Below are positions 6,798 to 12,510 of a stretch of 12,546 nucleotides of DNA, one piece after another. The stretch comes from an uncultured Caryophanales bacterium (GTDB lineage: Bacteria; Bacillota_I; Bacilli_A; RFN20; CAG-826). The position numbers and the translations under genes were made by a program. The notes under the pieces are model-generated. The model saw only the letters and a list, made by a program, of their open reading frames with translations, was not told the origin of the DNA and did not search any database. Each line of letters begins with the position of its first letter. Position 1 is the stretch's first letter. The stretch spans positions 1 through 12,546 of the forward strand of contig CAMJAG010000027.1 of assembly GCA_946403545.1 (NCBI GenBank), given 5' to 3'.

Positions 6798-8198
6798 TTA
6801 GTCTTCAAGCATGATTTGTCTAATTTTTGTAATAGTGCTAGATGCAACGCCTGCTTTTTTTGTTAAGTAAGCTTCAACATTTTCAGAGATTAGCTTACTA
6901 TCATCCCAGATCTTAGTGCCATTAACTGTCATATTTCTCATAGCAGATAAGAAGCCTGCATAGTCATCATATCTACCAGTTCTGTATAAATGGCTACGTT
7001 TACAATCTCCACCACCGATTGATGAATAAGATGTAAGTTCAAAATCGATACATAAATCAGTATAAGAAGCACCTAATAAACCATTTAATAACCAACCGAT
7101 AATACCAGTTCTATCTGCACCACCATGGCAATGATAGTAAACAGGTTTTTTATCTGCATTAGCGAATAAATCAAAGATATCTTTAATTAATCTATAGTCA
7201 TTATTAACGCCATTTCCATATGAGTTGATGGATTTGTTGACATAGTCAATGTCGCCATTAACTGCGAACATACAAGAAGTATATGTTTCTCCTCCACCAA
7301 GGTCAGCGGTTCTTCTAAGGTCTAATTCAACACCAATTTTCATAACATTTCTAAAGACTTCTTTTGCTGCGTCATCACCAGTGAAAGTATGGTCAGTGGC
7401 CCAACCTTTATGAGTGATTTCTCCACCTCTAAATACGAGACCTTGTTTAATTCTCTTACCATAGTGAGTCATGTAGCCACCATTATCACGGACATTGTAC
7501 ATAGCGCCACAATCAATCCAACGAGTGTAATCACCTGTTGTGAAATTACCACCTTCATTAGGAACAACTGTTCCGTCAGCGGTTTTTACTCTCCAATAAT
7601 ATGTTTTTGCAGCAAATAAATTCTTAATAACGGTGCCATCAGGTTTAGCGTTATTTACTGTAATTGCATCACTAAAATCAGATTTAAGACCGTATTCAAT
7701 TTTATATGTAGACATGTTATCTCTACTATTGAATTTAAGTGTTACACCATAGGAATGGTCAGATTTTAATTCTTTGTTTTGCCATGTAGCAGTGTCATAA
7801 TATTCTGCAATATCAACGCCTTTATATTTTCCATTAACTTTAGTTTTATCATTAATTACATTGCTTTCAATGTATCTATAGTCATCTTCCATAGTGTTAT
7901 GTTGCGCTCTCATAGCGTCTAAGTATGCTTTACAGTTAGCGCTTTGTTGAGAATAATCACCCACTGTTGGAGTGATTTGTCCACCACTAGAAGATGATGA
8001 TGATGAAGAAGAAGAAGAAGATGTAGCTTGGCTATTTGGAGTAACACTAATAAGACCAGGTCCACTAGAATTATCTTCATTAGAAACTACTTCAGAGATT
8101 TCTTCTCTAGAATCTTGAATATCTTCTGATACTTTGTTTGTTGTACATCCGACTAAAAACAATATCGTAGCAAAAGATAAAATCTTTAACTTTTTCAT
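6798..8198 (-). CDS. Lipoprotein tyrosine-phosphatase-like protein with poly-Ser linker (paralogue 3)
   Basis: 466 aa. Lipobox LVGC (Cys18). Residues 19-80 form a long tether: acidic/Ser-rich, then 12 consecutive serines (60-71) and GGQ. The shared segment is CKAYLDAMRAQHNTMEDDY (89-107). A fibronectin-III-like domain spans about 148-222 (GVTLKFNS, KNLFAAKTYYWRV, GNFTTGDYTR). The phosphatase domain covers about 225-466: YNVRDNGGYMTHYG (234-247), GLVFRGGEI (253-261), ELDLRR (291-296), P-loop HCHGGADRTG (356-365, nucleophile C357, R363) and DFELTSYSS (385-393). It is closer to paralogue 1 than to paralogue 2: the block NVRDNGGYMT...KQGLVFRGGEIT is nearly identical. AGGAG lies about 11 nt before ATG. 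It is the first gene of the operon with paralogue 2 and is divergent from the SGNH gene. Cell-surface dephosphorylation is inferred. Confidence 0.9.
   Translation of the reverse strand: MKKLKILSFATILFLVGCTTNKVSEDIQDSREEISEVVSNEDNSSGPGLISVTPNSQATSSSSSSSSSSSSGGQITPTVGDYSQQSANCKAYLDAMRAQHNTMEDDYRYIESNVINDKTKVNGKYKGVDIAEYYDTATWQNKELKSDHSYGVTLKFNSRDNMSTYKIEYGLKSDFSDAITVNNAKPDGTVIKNLFAAKTYYWRVKTADGTVVPNEGGNFTTGDYTRWIDCGAMYNVRDNGGYMTHYGKRIKQGLVFRGGEITHKGWATDHTFTGDDAAKEVFRNVMKIGVELDLRRTADLGGGETYTSCMFAVNGDIDYVNKSINSYGNGVNNDYRLIKDIFDLFANADKKPVYYHCHGGADRTGIIGWLLNGLLGASYTDLCIDFELTSYSSIGGGDCKRSHLYRTGRYDDYAGFLSAMRNMTVNGTKIWDDSKLISENVEAYLTKKAGVASSTITKIRQIMLED
7986..8021 (-). repeat. Trinucleotide tract encoding 12 serines
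   Basis: Twelve Ser codons in a row: five TCT, four TCA, two TCT and one AGT read on the coding (minus) strand. Near-identical triplets could expand or contract by slippage without breaking the frame, changing only the tether length of paralogue 3. Confidence 0.8.
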
Positions 8199-8232
8199 AA
8201 AATATATTTCTCCTAAGTTACTTTTTTATTTT

Positions 8233-8259
8233 CTTATATATAAAGAATTTAGACAACAA
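8233..8259 (-). promoter_or_regulatory. Weak candidate promoter for the paralogue 3-paralogue 2 operon
   Basis: On the minus strand TTGTTG (8259-8254) and TATAAG (8238-8233) are separated by 15 bp inside an A/T-rich run. Spacing is short and the -35 poor, so the exact start is uncertain, but a promoter must lie in this 124-bp divergent spacer. Confidence 0.25.
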
Positions 8260-8281
8260 TTAAATAGTTAATGTTAAAGGG

Positions 8282-8299
8282 ACAATATTGTGATTTAAT
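8282..8299 (+). promoter_or_regulatory. Candidate extended -10 promoter with palindrome, SGNH gene
   Basis: TGA followed by TTTAAT (8291-8299) fits an extended -10 (TGn plus 5/6 hexamer), compensating for the lack of a clear -35. A perfect 10-bp palindrome ACAATATTGT (8282-8291) abuts it, a possible operator. The leader would be about 17 nt, carrying AAGGAG 7 nt before the ATG at 8323. Confidence 0.35.
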
Positions 8300-8322
8300 A
8301 AATTTGAATAAGGAGATATTTT

Positions 8323-9252
8323 ATGAAAAAGAAAACACTCTTTGGTTTATTAACGCCTTTAATGGCTCTATCTTTTACAGCTTGTGGCGCTCCAAAATAT
8401 GAATATAGCATCTGTACTCAATGTATGCGCTTTGAAAATCAAATTAAAGGAACTGCTTTTGATCCAACAGGTTTAAAGGTTGTCAAATATGGAACTAATT
8501 GCAAATGTGCATTTGACGTAGAGTTTACTGTTGATGGTCCAGAAATTATTGAAGGAGATACTTGGGAAGCAGTAGTTCATGCCGAAGGACAAGATTTCAA
8601 TATCAGTGGTAACACAAGAGATAAGATTAAAGTAGCGTGTGTTGGTGACTCATTAACTGCAGGACACGTATGGCAATCAGAAGCATATCCAGTATATTTA
8701 CAAGAATATTTAGGAACAGAAAGATTCACTATCGGAAACTTTGGTGAAAATGGCACTTCTATTACTGGTTATGGAGGAAGTTATGATAATCCAAACAATA
8801 GATATATCACTAGACAAGTCTATAAAGATTCAGTCAAATTCAATCCAGATGTAATCGTTATGTGTTTAGGCACTAATGATGGTACTAACTGGCCAAGCGC
8901 ACAAGCTACATTTGTTGAATACTACCACGTATTAGTGGATTCCTATATTGAACAATTCCCAGATGCTCAATGGGTATTAATGGTTTCTCCACCATGTGTT
9001 ACTCCAAATACATATGGGATTCAAAATGAAATCATGAGGGATAACATTAATCCAGTTCAAAGAGCAATCGCTGAAGAATATGGCTTTGAAATCGTTGACT
9101 TAAGAGAAGAATTCGAGGCGATGGAAGGTGGATTTGACTCTATGTTAAGACCTACTTGGAATGGTCAAGTTGATAAAGTTCACTTCTCTAAAGAAGGCGC
9201 TCAATACGTCGCTAATAGAGTCAAAGAAGCAATGGAGAATTTCAGATTCTAA
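8323..9252 (+). CDS. SGNH/GDSL-family hydrolase lipoprotein
   Basis: 309 aa, the only plus-strand gene. The signal peptide ends SFTAC (lipobox, Cys21), so it is exported and anchored. Residues about 28-97 form a small Ig-like beta domain with Cys pairs (CTQC 31-34, C60xC62). The SGNH hydrolase domain spans about 101-305: block I CVGDSLTAG (106-114, nucleophile Ser110), block II around GNFGENGTS (138-146), block III CLGTNDGTNW (181-190, Asn185 for the oxyanion hole) and block V DKVHFS (284-289, Asp284 and His287 completing the triad). All four family blocks are intact. The family hydrolyses esters, for example acetyl groups on sugars or lipid esters; no specific substrate can be read from sequence. 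AAGGAG is 7 nt before ATG. It is convergent with the GNAT gene across a shared terminator. Confidence 0.93.
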   Translation: MKKKTLFGLLTPLMALSFTACGAPKYEYSICTQCMRFENQIKGTAFDPTGLKVVKYGTNCKCAFDVEFTVDGPEIIEGDTWEAVVHAEGQDFNISGNTRDKIKVACVGDSLTAGHVWQSEAYPVYLQEYLGTERFTIGNFGENGTSITGYGGSYDNPNNRYITRQVYKDSVKFNPDVIVMCLGTNDGTNWPSAQATFVEYYHVLVDSYIEQFPDAQWVLMVSPPCVTPNTYGIQNEIMRDNINPVQRAIAEEYGFEIVDLREEFEAMEGGFDSMLRPTWNGQVDKVHFSKEGAQYVANRVKEAMENFRF

Positions 9253-9260
9253 ATAATAAA

Positions 9261-9287
9261 AGAAAGGGCTTTAGCCCTTTTTCTTTT
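9261..9287. terminator. Bidirectional terminator between convergent genes
   Basis: AAAGGGC (9263-9269), loop TTTA and GCCCTTT (9274-9280). On the plus strand it is followed by TTCTTTT; on the minus strand by CTTTTATTATTT. It serves both the SGNH gene (+) and the GNAT gene (-), whose stop codon lies in the flanking T tract. Confidence 0.9.
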
Positions 9288-9558
9288 ACATTACATCTTT
9301 GAATTCTTCGTTACCTATCATCATTTTAACTGCATAGCTGCAGATAGGTACGATTTTAATATTTCTTTTACGCGCTTCGTTAATTAGTGTAAGAACGAGT
9401 CGTTTAGCAATACCTCTACCACCATATTCAGGTAACACAACAGTGTGCATTATGTACCATTTGTTATCTTTTATTTCAAATTCACAATATCCAACTTCGT
9501 TATTGTCGAAAATCGCTAATGATCTATTATTGTTTTCTTCAAATACTATTCTTTCCAT
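9286..9558 (-). CDS. Small GNAT-family N-acetyltransferase (COG2388/NATD1-like)
   Basis: 90 aa, the typical length of the small single-domain GNAT group related to YjdJ/NATD1. Strand-strand pairs at 2-34 (MERIVFEENNNRSLAIF, EVGYCEFEI) lead to HTVVLPEYGGRGIAKRLV (38-55), which carries the acetyl-CoA loop pattern (E-Y-x-G-R-G-x-A). The hallmark PICSYA follows at 71-76. Family members are predicted acetyl-CoA-dependent acetyltransferases; the acceptor is not known. The start is only 3 nt after the stop of the lipoprotein upstream and no clear Shine-Dalgarno precedes it, so translation is probably coupled to that gene. The function need not be linked to the lipoprotein. The stop overlaps the shared terminator. 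Confidence 0.88.
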   Translation of the reverse strand: MERIVFEENNNRSLAIFDNNEVGYCEFEIKDNKWYIMHTVVLPEYGGRGIAKRLVLTLINEARKRNIKIVPICSYAVKMMIGNEEFKDVM

Positions 9559-9561
9559 AAA

Positions 9562-10476
9562 TTAGTTTTGTATCCTTGCTATTGTTAAAGCAGTGTTAAA
9601 TAAAGCCCTACCATCTTCTGAATTAATTATATATAACAATTCAACAGTTTCATAATCACCATCAAACATCCAAAACTCATATTGGACAACTACTCTATCA
9701 AAATTCTCTAATAAGAGAACTCTCCAAGCATACTCTTTATATGTTCCGCGTTCAGTTTCAATATTTTTGCCAATTGCTAATTCTAAACATCTATCATAAT
9801 CAAAATTAGCGTTATTGCCATCTAAGTATTCAATCGAATCTAAAATAGGTAATAAGTCATTTTTATTATCTTTAAAAGCAGCGTAGCCATTAGAGAATTG
9901 ATCATCAAATATTTGACCGGAAAGTTTTGCTCCTTCTTCTATCTCTCCAATAAATCTATAGATAGTTGCCTTTTGTTTTGCTTCTTCTTTGCTTTGTTCT
10001 CTTTTATTGGCGTTATCTTCTATCTTAGATTGCGCTAAATCTAATAGGGTTTTAGCGGTGTTTTCATCAGTTTTATGATAAAAAGTAGCTTTAACTGTTA
10101 AAGCATGTTTATGTTCAATAATTAATCCACCACTTTGATATAAAGTTGCAGTAGCGTAGTTTGGCCCAGCATTAGATGGTGTCCAAAATAATGAATATAC
10201 AAGTTGTTTTTCTCCAGTTGGTTTGAATTTACTCGTTTGTTCAAATTTATCTGCAACATTTAAAAACGCATCTTTAATTGTGTAATCATAGTCGACATTT
10301 ACCCTGCCATAATCCGCTCCGGTAACGCTGTATTCGCATCTCCACTTTCCAGCATTATTAGCTTTGTTGAAAAATAGTTCAGGAGTTGCGTATTGTTTTG
10401 CATCATTATTAGGCAAACAAGCAGTTAGAGAAAACGCTATTGCAAATAACGGGATGAAAAGTAATTTTTTATTCAT
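9562..10476 (-). CDS. Lipoprotein of unknown function
   Basis: 304 aa, not recognised. The signal peptide ends in lipobox LTAC (Cys20 in SLTACLPNN). The mature part has no Cys clusters and no catalytic motif I can name. Residues 30-130 are strand-rich (GKWRCEYSVTG, YGRVNVDYDYTI, LVYSLFW, ALTVKATFYH). Residues 135-175 are a polar, Lys/Glu/Gln-rich helical stretch (TAKTLLDLAQSKIEDN...SKEEAKQK). Residues about 240-304 are mixed alpha/beta and aromatic (VVVQYEFWMFDGDYETVELLYII). No Shine-Dalgarno precedes the ATG; instead a TATAAT sits 6 nt before it, suggesting a leaderless or nearly leaderless mRNA. It is probably co-transcribed with the GNAT gene 3 nt downstream. Start confidence is good because it begins the signal peptide. 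Confidence 0.85.
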   Translation of the reverse strand: MNKKLLFIPLFAIAFSLTACLPNNDAKQYATPELFFNKANNAGKWRCEYSVTGADYGRVNVDYDYTIKDAFLNVADKFEQTSKFKPTGEKQLVYSLFWTPSNAGPNYATATLYQSGGLIIEHKHALTVKATFYHKTDENTAKTLLDLAQSKIEDNANKREQSKEEAKQKATIYRFIGEIEEGAKLSGQIFDDQFSNGYAAFKDNKNDLLPILDSIEYLDGNNANFDYDRCLELAIGKNIETERGTYKEYAWRVLLLENFDRVVVQYEFWMFDGDYETVELLYIINSEDGRALFNTALTIARIQN

Positions 10477-10482
10477 ATAGTC

Positions 10483-10488
10483 ATTATA
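10483..10488 (-). promoter_or_regulatory. Perfect -10 hexamer abutting the lipoprotein start codon
   Basis: On the minus strand TATAAT (10488-10483) is followed by GACTAT and then ATG at 10476. A start 7 nt past the -10 falls on the A of the ATG, giving a leaderless transcript. No good -35 is visible (TAGATT at 17 bp is poor) and there is no TGn extension. Confidence 0.4.
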
Positions 10489-10510
10489 AAAGCAAACTCA
10501 GCGATAATCT

Positions 10511-10541
10511 ATATAAAAAGCGCTTCCTTTTGGGAAACGCT
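10511..10541 (-). terminator. Rho-independent terminator directly after the structured RNA
   Basis: On the minus strand AGCGTTTCC (10541-10533), loop CAAAA and GGAAGCGCT (10527-10519) form a 9-bp stem with one U-G pair, followed by TTTTATAT. The U-G pair would be a C-A mismatch if read on the plus strand, so the minus strand is the functional one. Confidence 0.88.
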
Positions 10542-10544
10542 ATT

Positions 10545-10639
10545 ACTTGTCAGCCAGAGCAGTTAACATTCTGGATCGCTGCATCCATCCCTTTCGGAAT
10601 GCGTCGTGGTCGCACACTGGTTCTCCACCTCTGACAAGT
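10545..10639 (-). ncRNA. Structured RNA candidate, about 95 nt, no known family recognised
   Basis: This 95-nt block is about 53% G+C between very AT-rich flanks and is bounded by a perfect 9-bp stem: ACTTGTCAG (10639-10631) with CTGACAAGT (10553-10545). Inside are three further helices in minus-strand order. P2 is GTGG (10628-10625) with CCAC (10609-10606). P3 is GCAU (10602-10599) with AUGC (10584-10581), capped by UUCC-GAAA-GGGA or a closely related pairing. P4 is CCAGA (10574-10570) with UCUGG (10558-10554), stacked on the closing stem. CAGU (10619-10616) in the P2 loop can pair with ACUG (10563-10560) in the P4 loop as a pseudoknot. The terminator follows at once. It starts 19 nt after the stop of the gene at 10659-11051. 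It may be a 3'-end sRNA, a free-standing ncRNA, or a riboswitch-like aptamer for the lipoprotein gene. I excluded SRP RNA, tRNA and SAM-I by eye. Confidence 0.6.
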
Positions 10640-10658
10640 TTAATATAACATAAGAATT

Positions 10659-11051
10659 CTATTTGCGTAACTCTTTTATTTTATACGTGATATATATTGT
10701 TTTAATCCATGCTTTCTTATCGTTATTATTATCGATTCTCACAGATACTTTAATAAATCCTTTTTTACTTCCTTTACGGTTAATGTAATAATTGAATGTC
10801 TTTTTCCTTTTCTTGTCTTTTTTGTAAACAATATAGTTTTGAATTCCATTAGGAATAGATTGAATGTCAGAAACACATAAATCATGACTTTTCTTTAAAA
10901 TGTGTTCGTTTCTAGTTTCATTACTCCTAGCTCTGCCATCATCTTTATAGATAAGGTATCCGTGTTTTTTATCTTCTATAGGAAAGGTTACAATTGATAA
11001 AGCCTTTAAAAGATTTCCATTAATTTTGATACAATCATTTTTTCTTTTCAT
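10659..11051 (-). CDS. Small basic protein, possible BECR-fold (barnase/EndoU/colicin/RelE) RNase
   Basis: 130 aa, extremely Lys/Arg/Asn-rich and strongly basic, with no signal peptide or membrane segment. The second half reads as a helix then strands: NEHILKKSHD (48-57), SDIQSIPNGIQNYIVYKK (61-78), FNYYINR (86-92), GFIKVSVRID (98-107) and AWIKTIYITYKI (114-125). A His (H50) followed by an IP..I strand and a late KTIYIT strand recalls PBECR-type nuclease domains of phage and polymorphic toxins, whose active sites use His, Arg/Lys and Thr/Ser/Tyr. Here H50, H56, R105, T118 and Y120 are candidates. This is a visual fold guess, not a solid match. There is no Shine-Dalgarno before ATG; a near-leaderless promoter is visible. 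No partner immunity or antitoxin protein adjoins it; the structured RNA follows 19 nt downstream. It could equally be an uncharacterised phage-derived protein. Confidence 0.7.
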   Translation of the reverse strand: MKRKNDCIKINGNLLKALSIVTFPIEDKKHGYLIYKDDGRARSNETRNEHILKKSHDLCVSDIQSIPNGIQNYIVYKKDKKRKKTFNYYINRKGSKKGFIKVSVRIDNNNDKKAWIKTIYITYKIKELRK

Positions 11052-11062
11052 ATCGCACTATC

Positions 11063-11092
11063 ATGATAACTAATAAAAATTGAATAAATCAA
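11063..11092 (-). promoter_or_regulatory. Candidate promoter for the small basic protein
   Basis: On the minus strand TTGATT (11092-11087, 4/6) and TATCAT (11068-11063, 5/6) are 18 bp apart. The ATG begins 11 nt after the -10, so the leader would be only about 4-5 nt, consistent with the absence of a Shine-Dalgarno. Confidence 0.4.
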
Positions 11093-11102
11093 ACAAAAAA
11101 TT

Positions 11103-11111
11103 TTATCCACA
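11103..11111 (+). promoter_or_regulatory. Consensus DnaA-box sequence
   Basis: TTATCCACA is an exact match to the bacterial DnaA-box consensus. A one-mismatch copy TTTTCCACA lies at 11190-11198, and a reverse-oriented TTTTCCACC at 11207-11216. No dnaA, dnaN or rpmH is in view. By base composition one exact box in a window of this size could arise by chance. Confidence 0.35.
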
Positions 11112-11115
11112 AAAA

Positions 11116-11186
11116 CATCCCTATATTTATATTTATTAATACAAAGTATTTATTAAATAGAAATATCTATATAAATATATGGGATG
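11116..11186. repeat. Long AT-rich inverted repeat with CATCCC ends
   Basis: Left arm 11116-11132 begins CATCCC then TATATTTATAT; right arm 11169-11186 is its reverse complement with one extra base (ATATAAATATAT then GGGATG). The 36-nt interior holds two copies of ATTTATTAA (11131-11139 and 11148-11156) and a small AATAC-AAA-GTATT hairpin. Together with 11103-11111 and 11189-11218 this fills the spacer 11052-11258. No coding potential was seen. Confidence 0.65.
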
Positions 11187-11188
11187 AA

Positions 11189-11218
11189 ATTTTCCACAAT
11201 TTATTGTGGTGGAAAAAT
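11189..11218. repeat. Compact hairpin CCACAA-TTTA-TTGTGG with A/T flanks
   Basis: CCACAA (11194-11199), loop TTTA and TTGTGG (11204-11209) form a 6-bp stem. The outer sequence gives an alternative pairing of ATTTTCCAC (11189-11197) with GTGGAAAAAT (11209-11218). Two mutually exclusive pairings share the same strand. Confidence 0.5.
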
Positions 11219-11233
11219 CTTTCAAAAAAGAGC

Positions 11234-11260
11234 AAATTAAAAGACCTCAATGAGGCCTTT
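11234..11260 (-). terminator. Rho-independent terminator overlapping the aminotransferase stop
   Basis: On the minus strand AAAGGCCT (11260-11253), loop CATTG and AGGTCTTT (11247-11240) form an 8-bp stem with one G-T pair, followed by TTAATTT. The upper arm includes part of the stop codon at 11261-11259. Confidence 0.75.
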
Positions 11261-12503
11261 ACTTGTTTAATAAATCTAATCTATTTTTGATTAGTTTAGG
11301 AAGCCTTGCTGCTTCTTCTTTATTTATGCCACAAAGAGCAATTCTTAATGCTGATTTAGTACATATCACATATGCTTTATCTTCATGAAGAGCGTTCATT
11401 ACTTCTTCAGGATTATCTACTGGAACACAAATGAAGAAACCTCTTTCATATGGAAGAGTTTTAAGCCCTACTTCTTTCGCGGATTCTAAGAATGCAATAC
11501 TACGTTTTTCTAGCATATCGTAGACATATTTAACTTCTTCTTCATATGAAATACGGTATTCATCATTTAAAACAAGTTTTTCAATAATAGACATACCTAA
11601 TGTAGAAGAACAAGACCATTTAGCTCTACAAGAGAAGCTAGAAGCATCTTCAAAATATGTTATTTCATCTTTATCTTTGCTAAACGCTATAAGGCCACCA
11701 ATACGTAAACCATATAATCCAAATGATTTACTACCAGAGAATACAAATAATGCTAAAGCATTACTTGGCATATCTTTAAACTTAGCATATCTACTTCTAA
11801 TAATATCTGGATTAGCGTTATAGAAATCAAAATACGCTACATCCATTAAGTAAATGAAGTTAGTATCAGGATTATTTCTAGCGATATCGATTAATTTATC
11901 ATAATCTTCATCTTGCATGCAGAAACCTGTTGGGTTTTGGCATGGATCATTAATTAAAATTAAGACACGTTTTTGAGTCTCTTTAACTCTGTTAACTTTA
12001 TCATTTAAGTCTTTAATATCGAATCTATCGTTATCATCAAATAATTGATATGTATCAGTGTTGAAACCCATTTCCACGCCATAATTGAGATAGTTTTCCC
12101 ACATGTGATTTGGAAGTAACACTGTTTCATTAGGAGATACATAGTTAGTGAAAGCAAGGTTAAGACCACCACTTCCCCCTGGAGTAGCAATTGCACTTAA
12201 AAAGCATGTCTTTTGAATCTCTTCTAAGTATTTTCCAAAGACAGCATAAAGAATCGCTTTAGTGTAGTTTGGAGAGCCAATTGAATTGGAATATGCAAAC
12301 TTTTTAGCAATGCTTAAAGTCTTAATAACTTCCGCTACTGAATTGAACTCATAAAGGGTTCCATCTTCACTTTTAAGCATACCTGTAGTGGCGTTAATAA
12401 CACTACTATCTGCTTTTTTAGCTTTAACAGCAACGCTAGATAAAGCGAGGATGTTATTCTTAAGTTTCTTAGATTTAGCACTTTTATTAATAAACATACT
12501 CAT
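11259..12503 (-). CDS. PLP-dependent class I aminotransferase (aspartate/aromatic type)
   Basis: 414 aa, full length for fold-type I aminotransferases. It transfers an amino group between an amino acid and a 2-oxo acid through pyridoxal phosphate in the cytoplasm. The N-terminal part matches the aspartate/aromatic group (VINATTGMLKSEDGTLYEF, 35-53; YSNSIGSPNY, 71-80). The phosphate-cup loop is TPGGSGGLN (107-115), and W135 can stack on the cofactor ring. NDPCQNPTG (185-193) supplies Asn190, and DVAYFDF (221-227) supplies Asp221 and Tyr224. The Schiff-base lysine is K259 in FSGSKSFGLYGLRIGG. R387 in LRIALCGI binds the substrate carboxylate. Start: ATG at 12503 has AAAGG only 4 nt away, while ATG at 12497 has it at 10 nt, so the second may be used. 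It starts 7 nt after the upstream gene, so probably an operon. Amino-acid specificity is not decided. Confidence 0.93.
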   Translation of the reverse strand: MSMFINKSAKSKKLKNNILALSSVAVKAKKADSSVINATTGMLKSEDGTLYEFNSVAEVIKTLSIAKKFAYSNSIGSPNYTKAILYAVFGKYLEEIQKTCFLSAIATPGGSGGLNLAFTNYVSPNETVLLPNHMWENYLNYGVEMGFNTDTYQLFDDNDRFDIKDLNDKVNRVKETQKRVLILINDPCQNPTGFCMQDEDYDKLIDIARNNPDTNFIYLMDVAYFDFYNANPDIIRSRYAKFKDMPSNALALFVFSGSKSFGLYGLRIGGLIAFSKDKDEITYFEDASSFSCRAKWSCSSTLGMSIIEKLVLNDEYRISYEEEVKYVYDMLEKRSIAFLESAKEVGLKTLPYERGFFICVPVDNPEEVMNALHEDKAYVICTKSALRIALCGINKEEAARLPKLIKNRLDLLNK

Positions 12504-12510
12504 ATTACCT

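Noticed and set aside
9200..9560. Toxin-antitoxin reading of the small GNAT gene
   Set aside because: GNAT toxins (TacT/AtaT type) are about 160-175 aa and pair with a ribbon-helix-helix antitoxin; this is a 90-aa COG2388-type protein with a lipoprotein neighbour.
10545..10639. Signal recognition particle (4.5S) RNA
   Set aside because: Size fits, but neither strand has the invariant domain IV sequence (GGUCAGG...GGAAGNAGCA) or its asymmetric loop; the tetraloop is GAAA inside a different helix.
10545..10639. SAM-I riboswitch, suggested by AGAGGUGGAG near the 5' end
   Set aside because: Only that stretch matches; the following GGCAAC and AAUUCC core elements and the kink-turn are absent, and the downstream gene has no methionine or SAM link.
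10545..10639. Long-variable-arm tRNA or T-box leader
   Set aside because: No 7-nt T-loop GTTCGA pattern, no anticodon arm, no discriminator or CCA fit; no GGGTGGNACCGCG T-box sequence.
11101..11218. Chromosomal replication origin
   Set aside because: Only one exact DnaA box and no dnaA, dnaN, rpmH or gyrase genes; box clustering is too thin.
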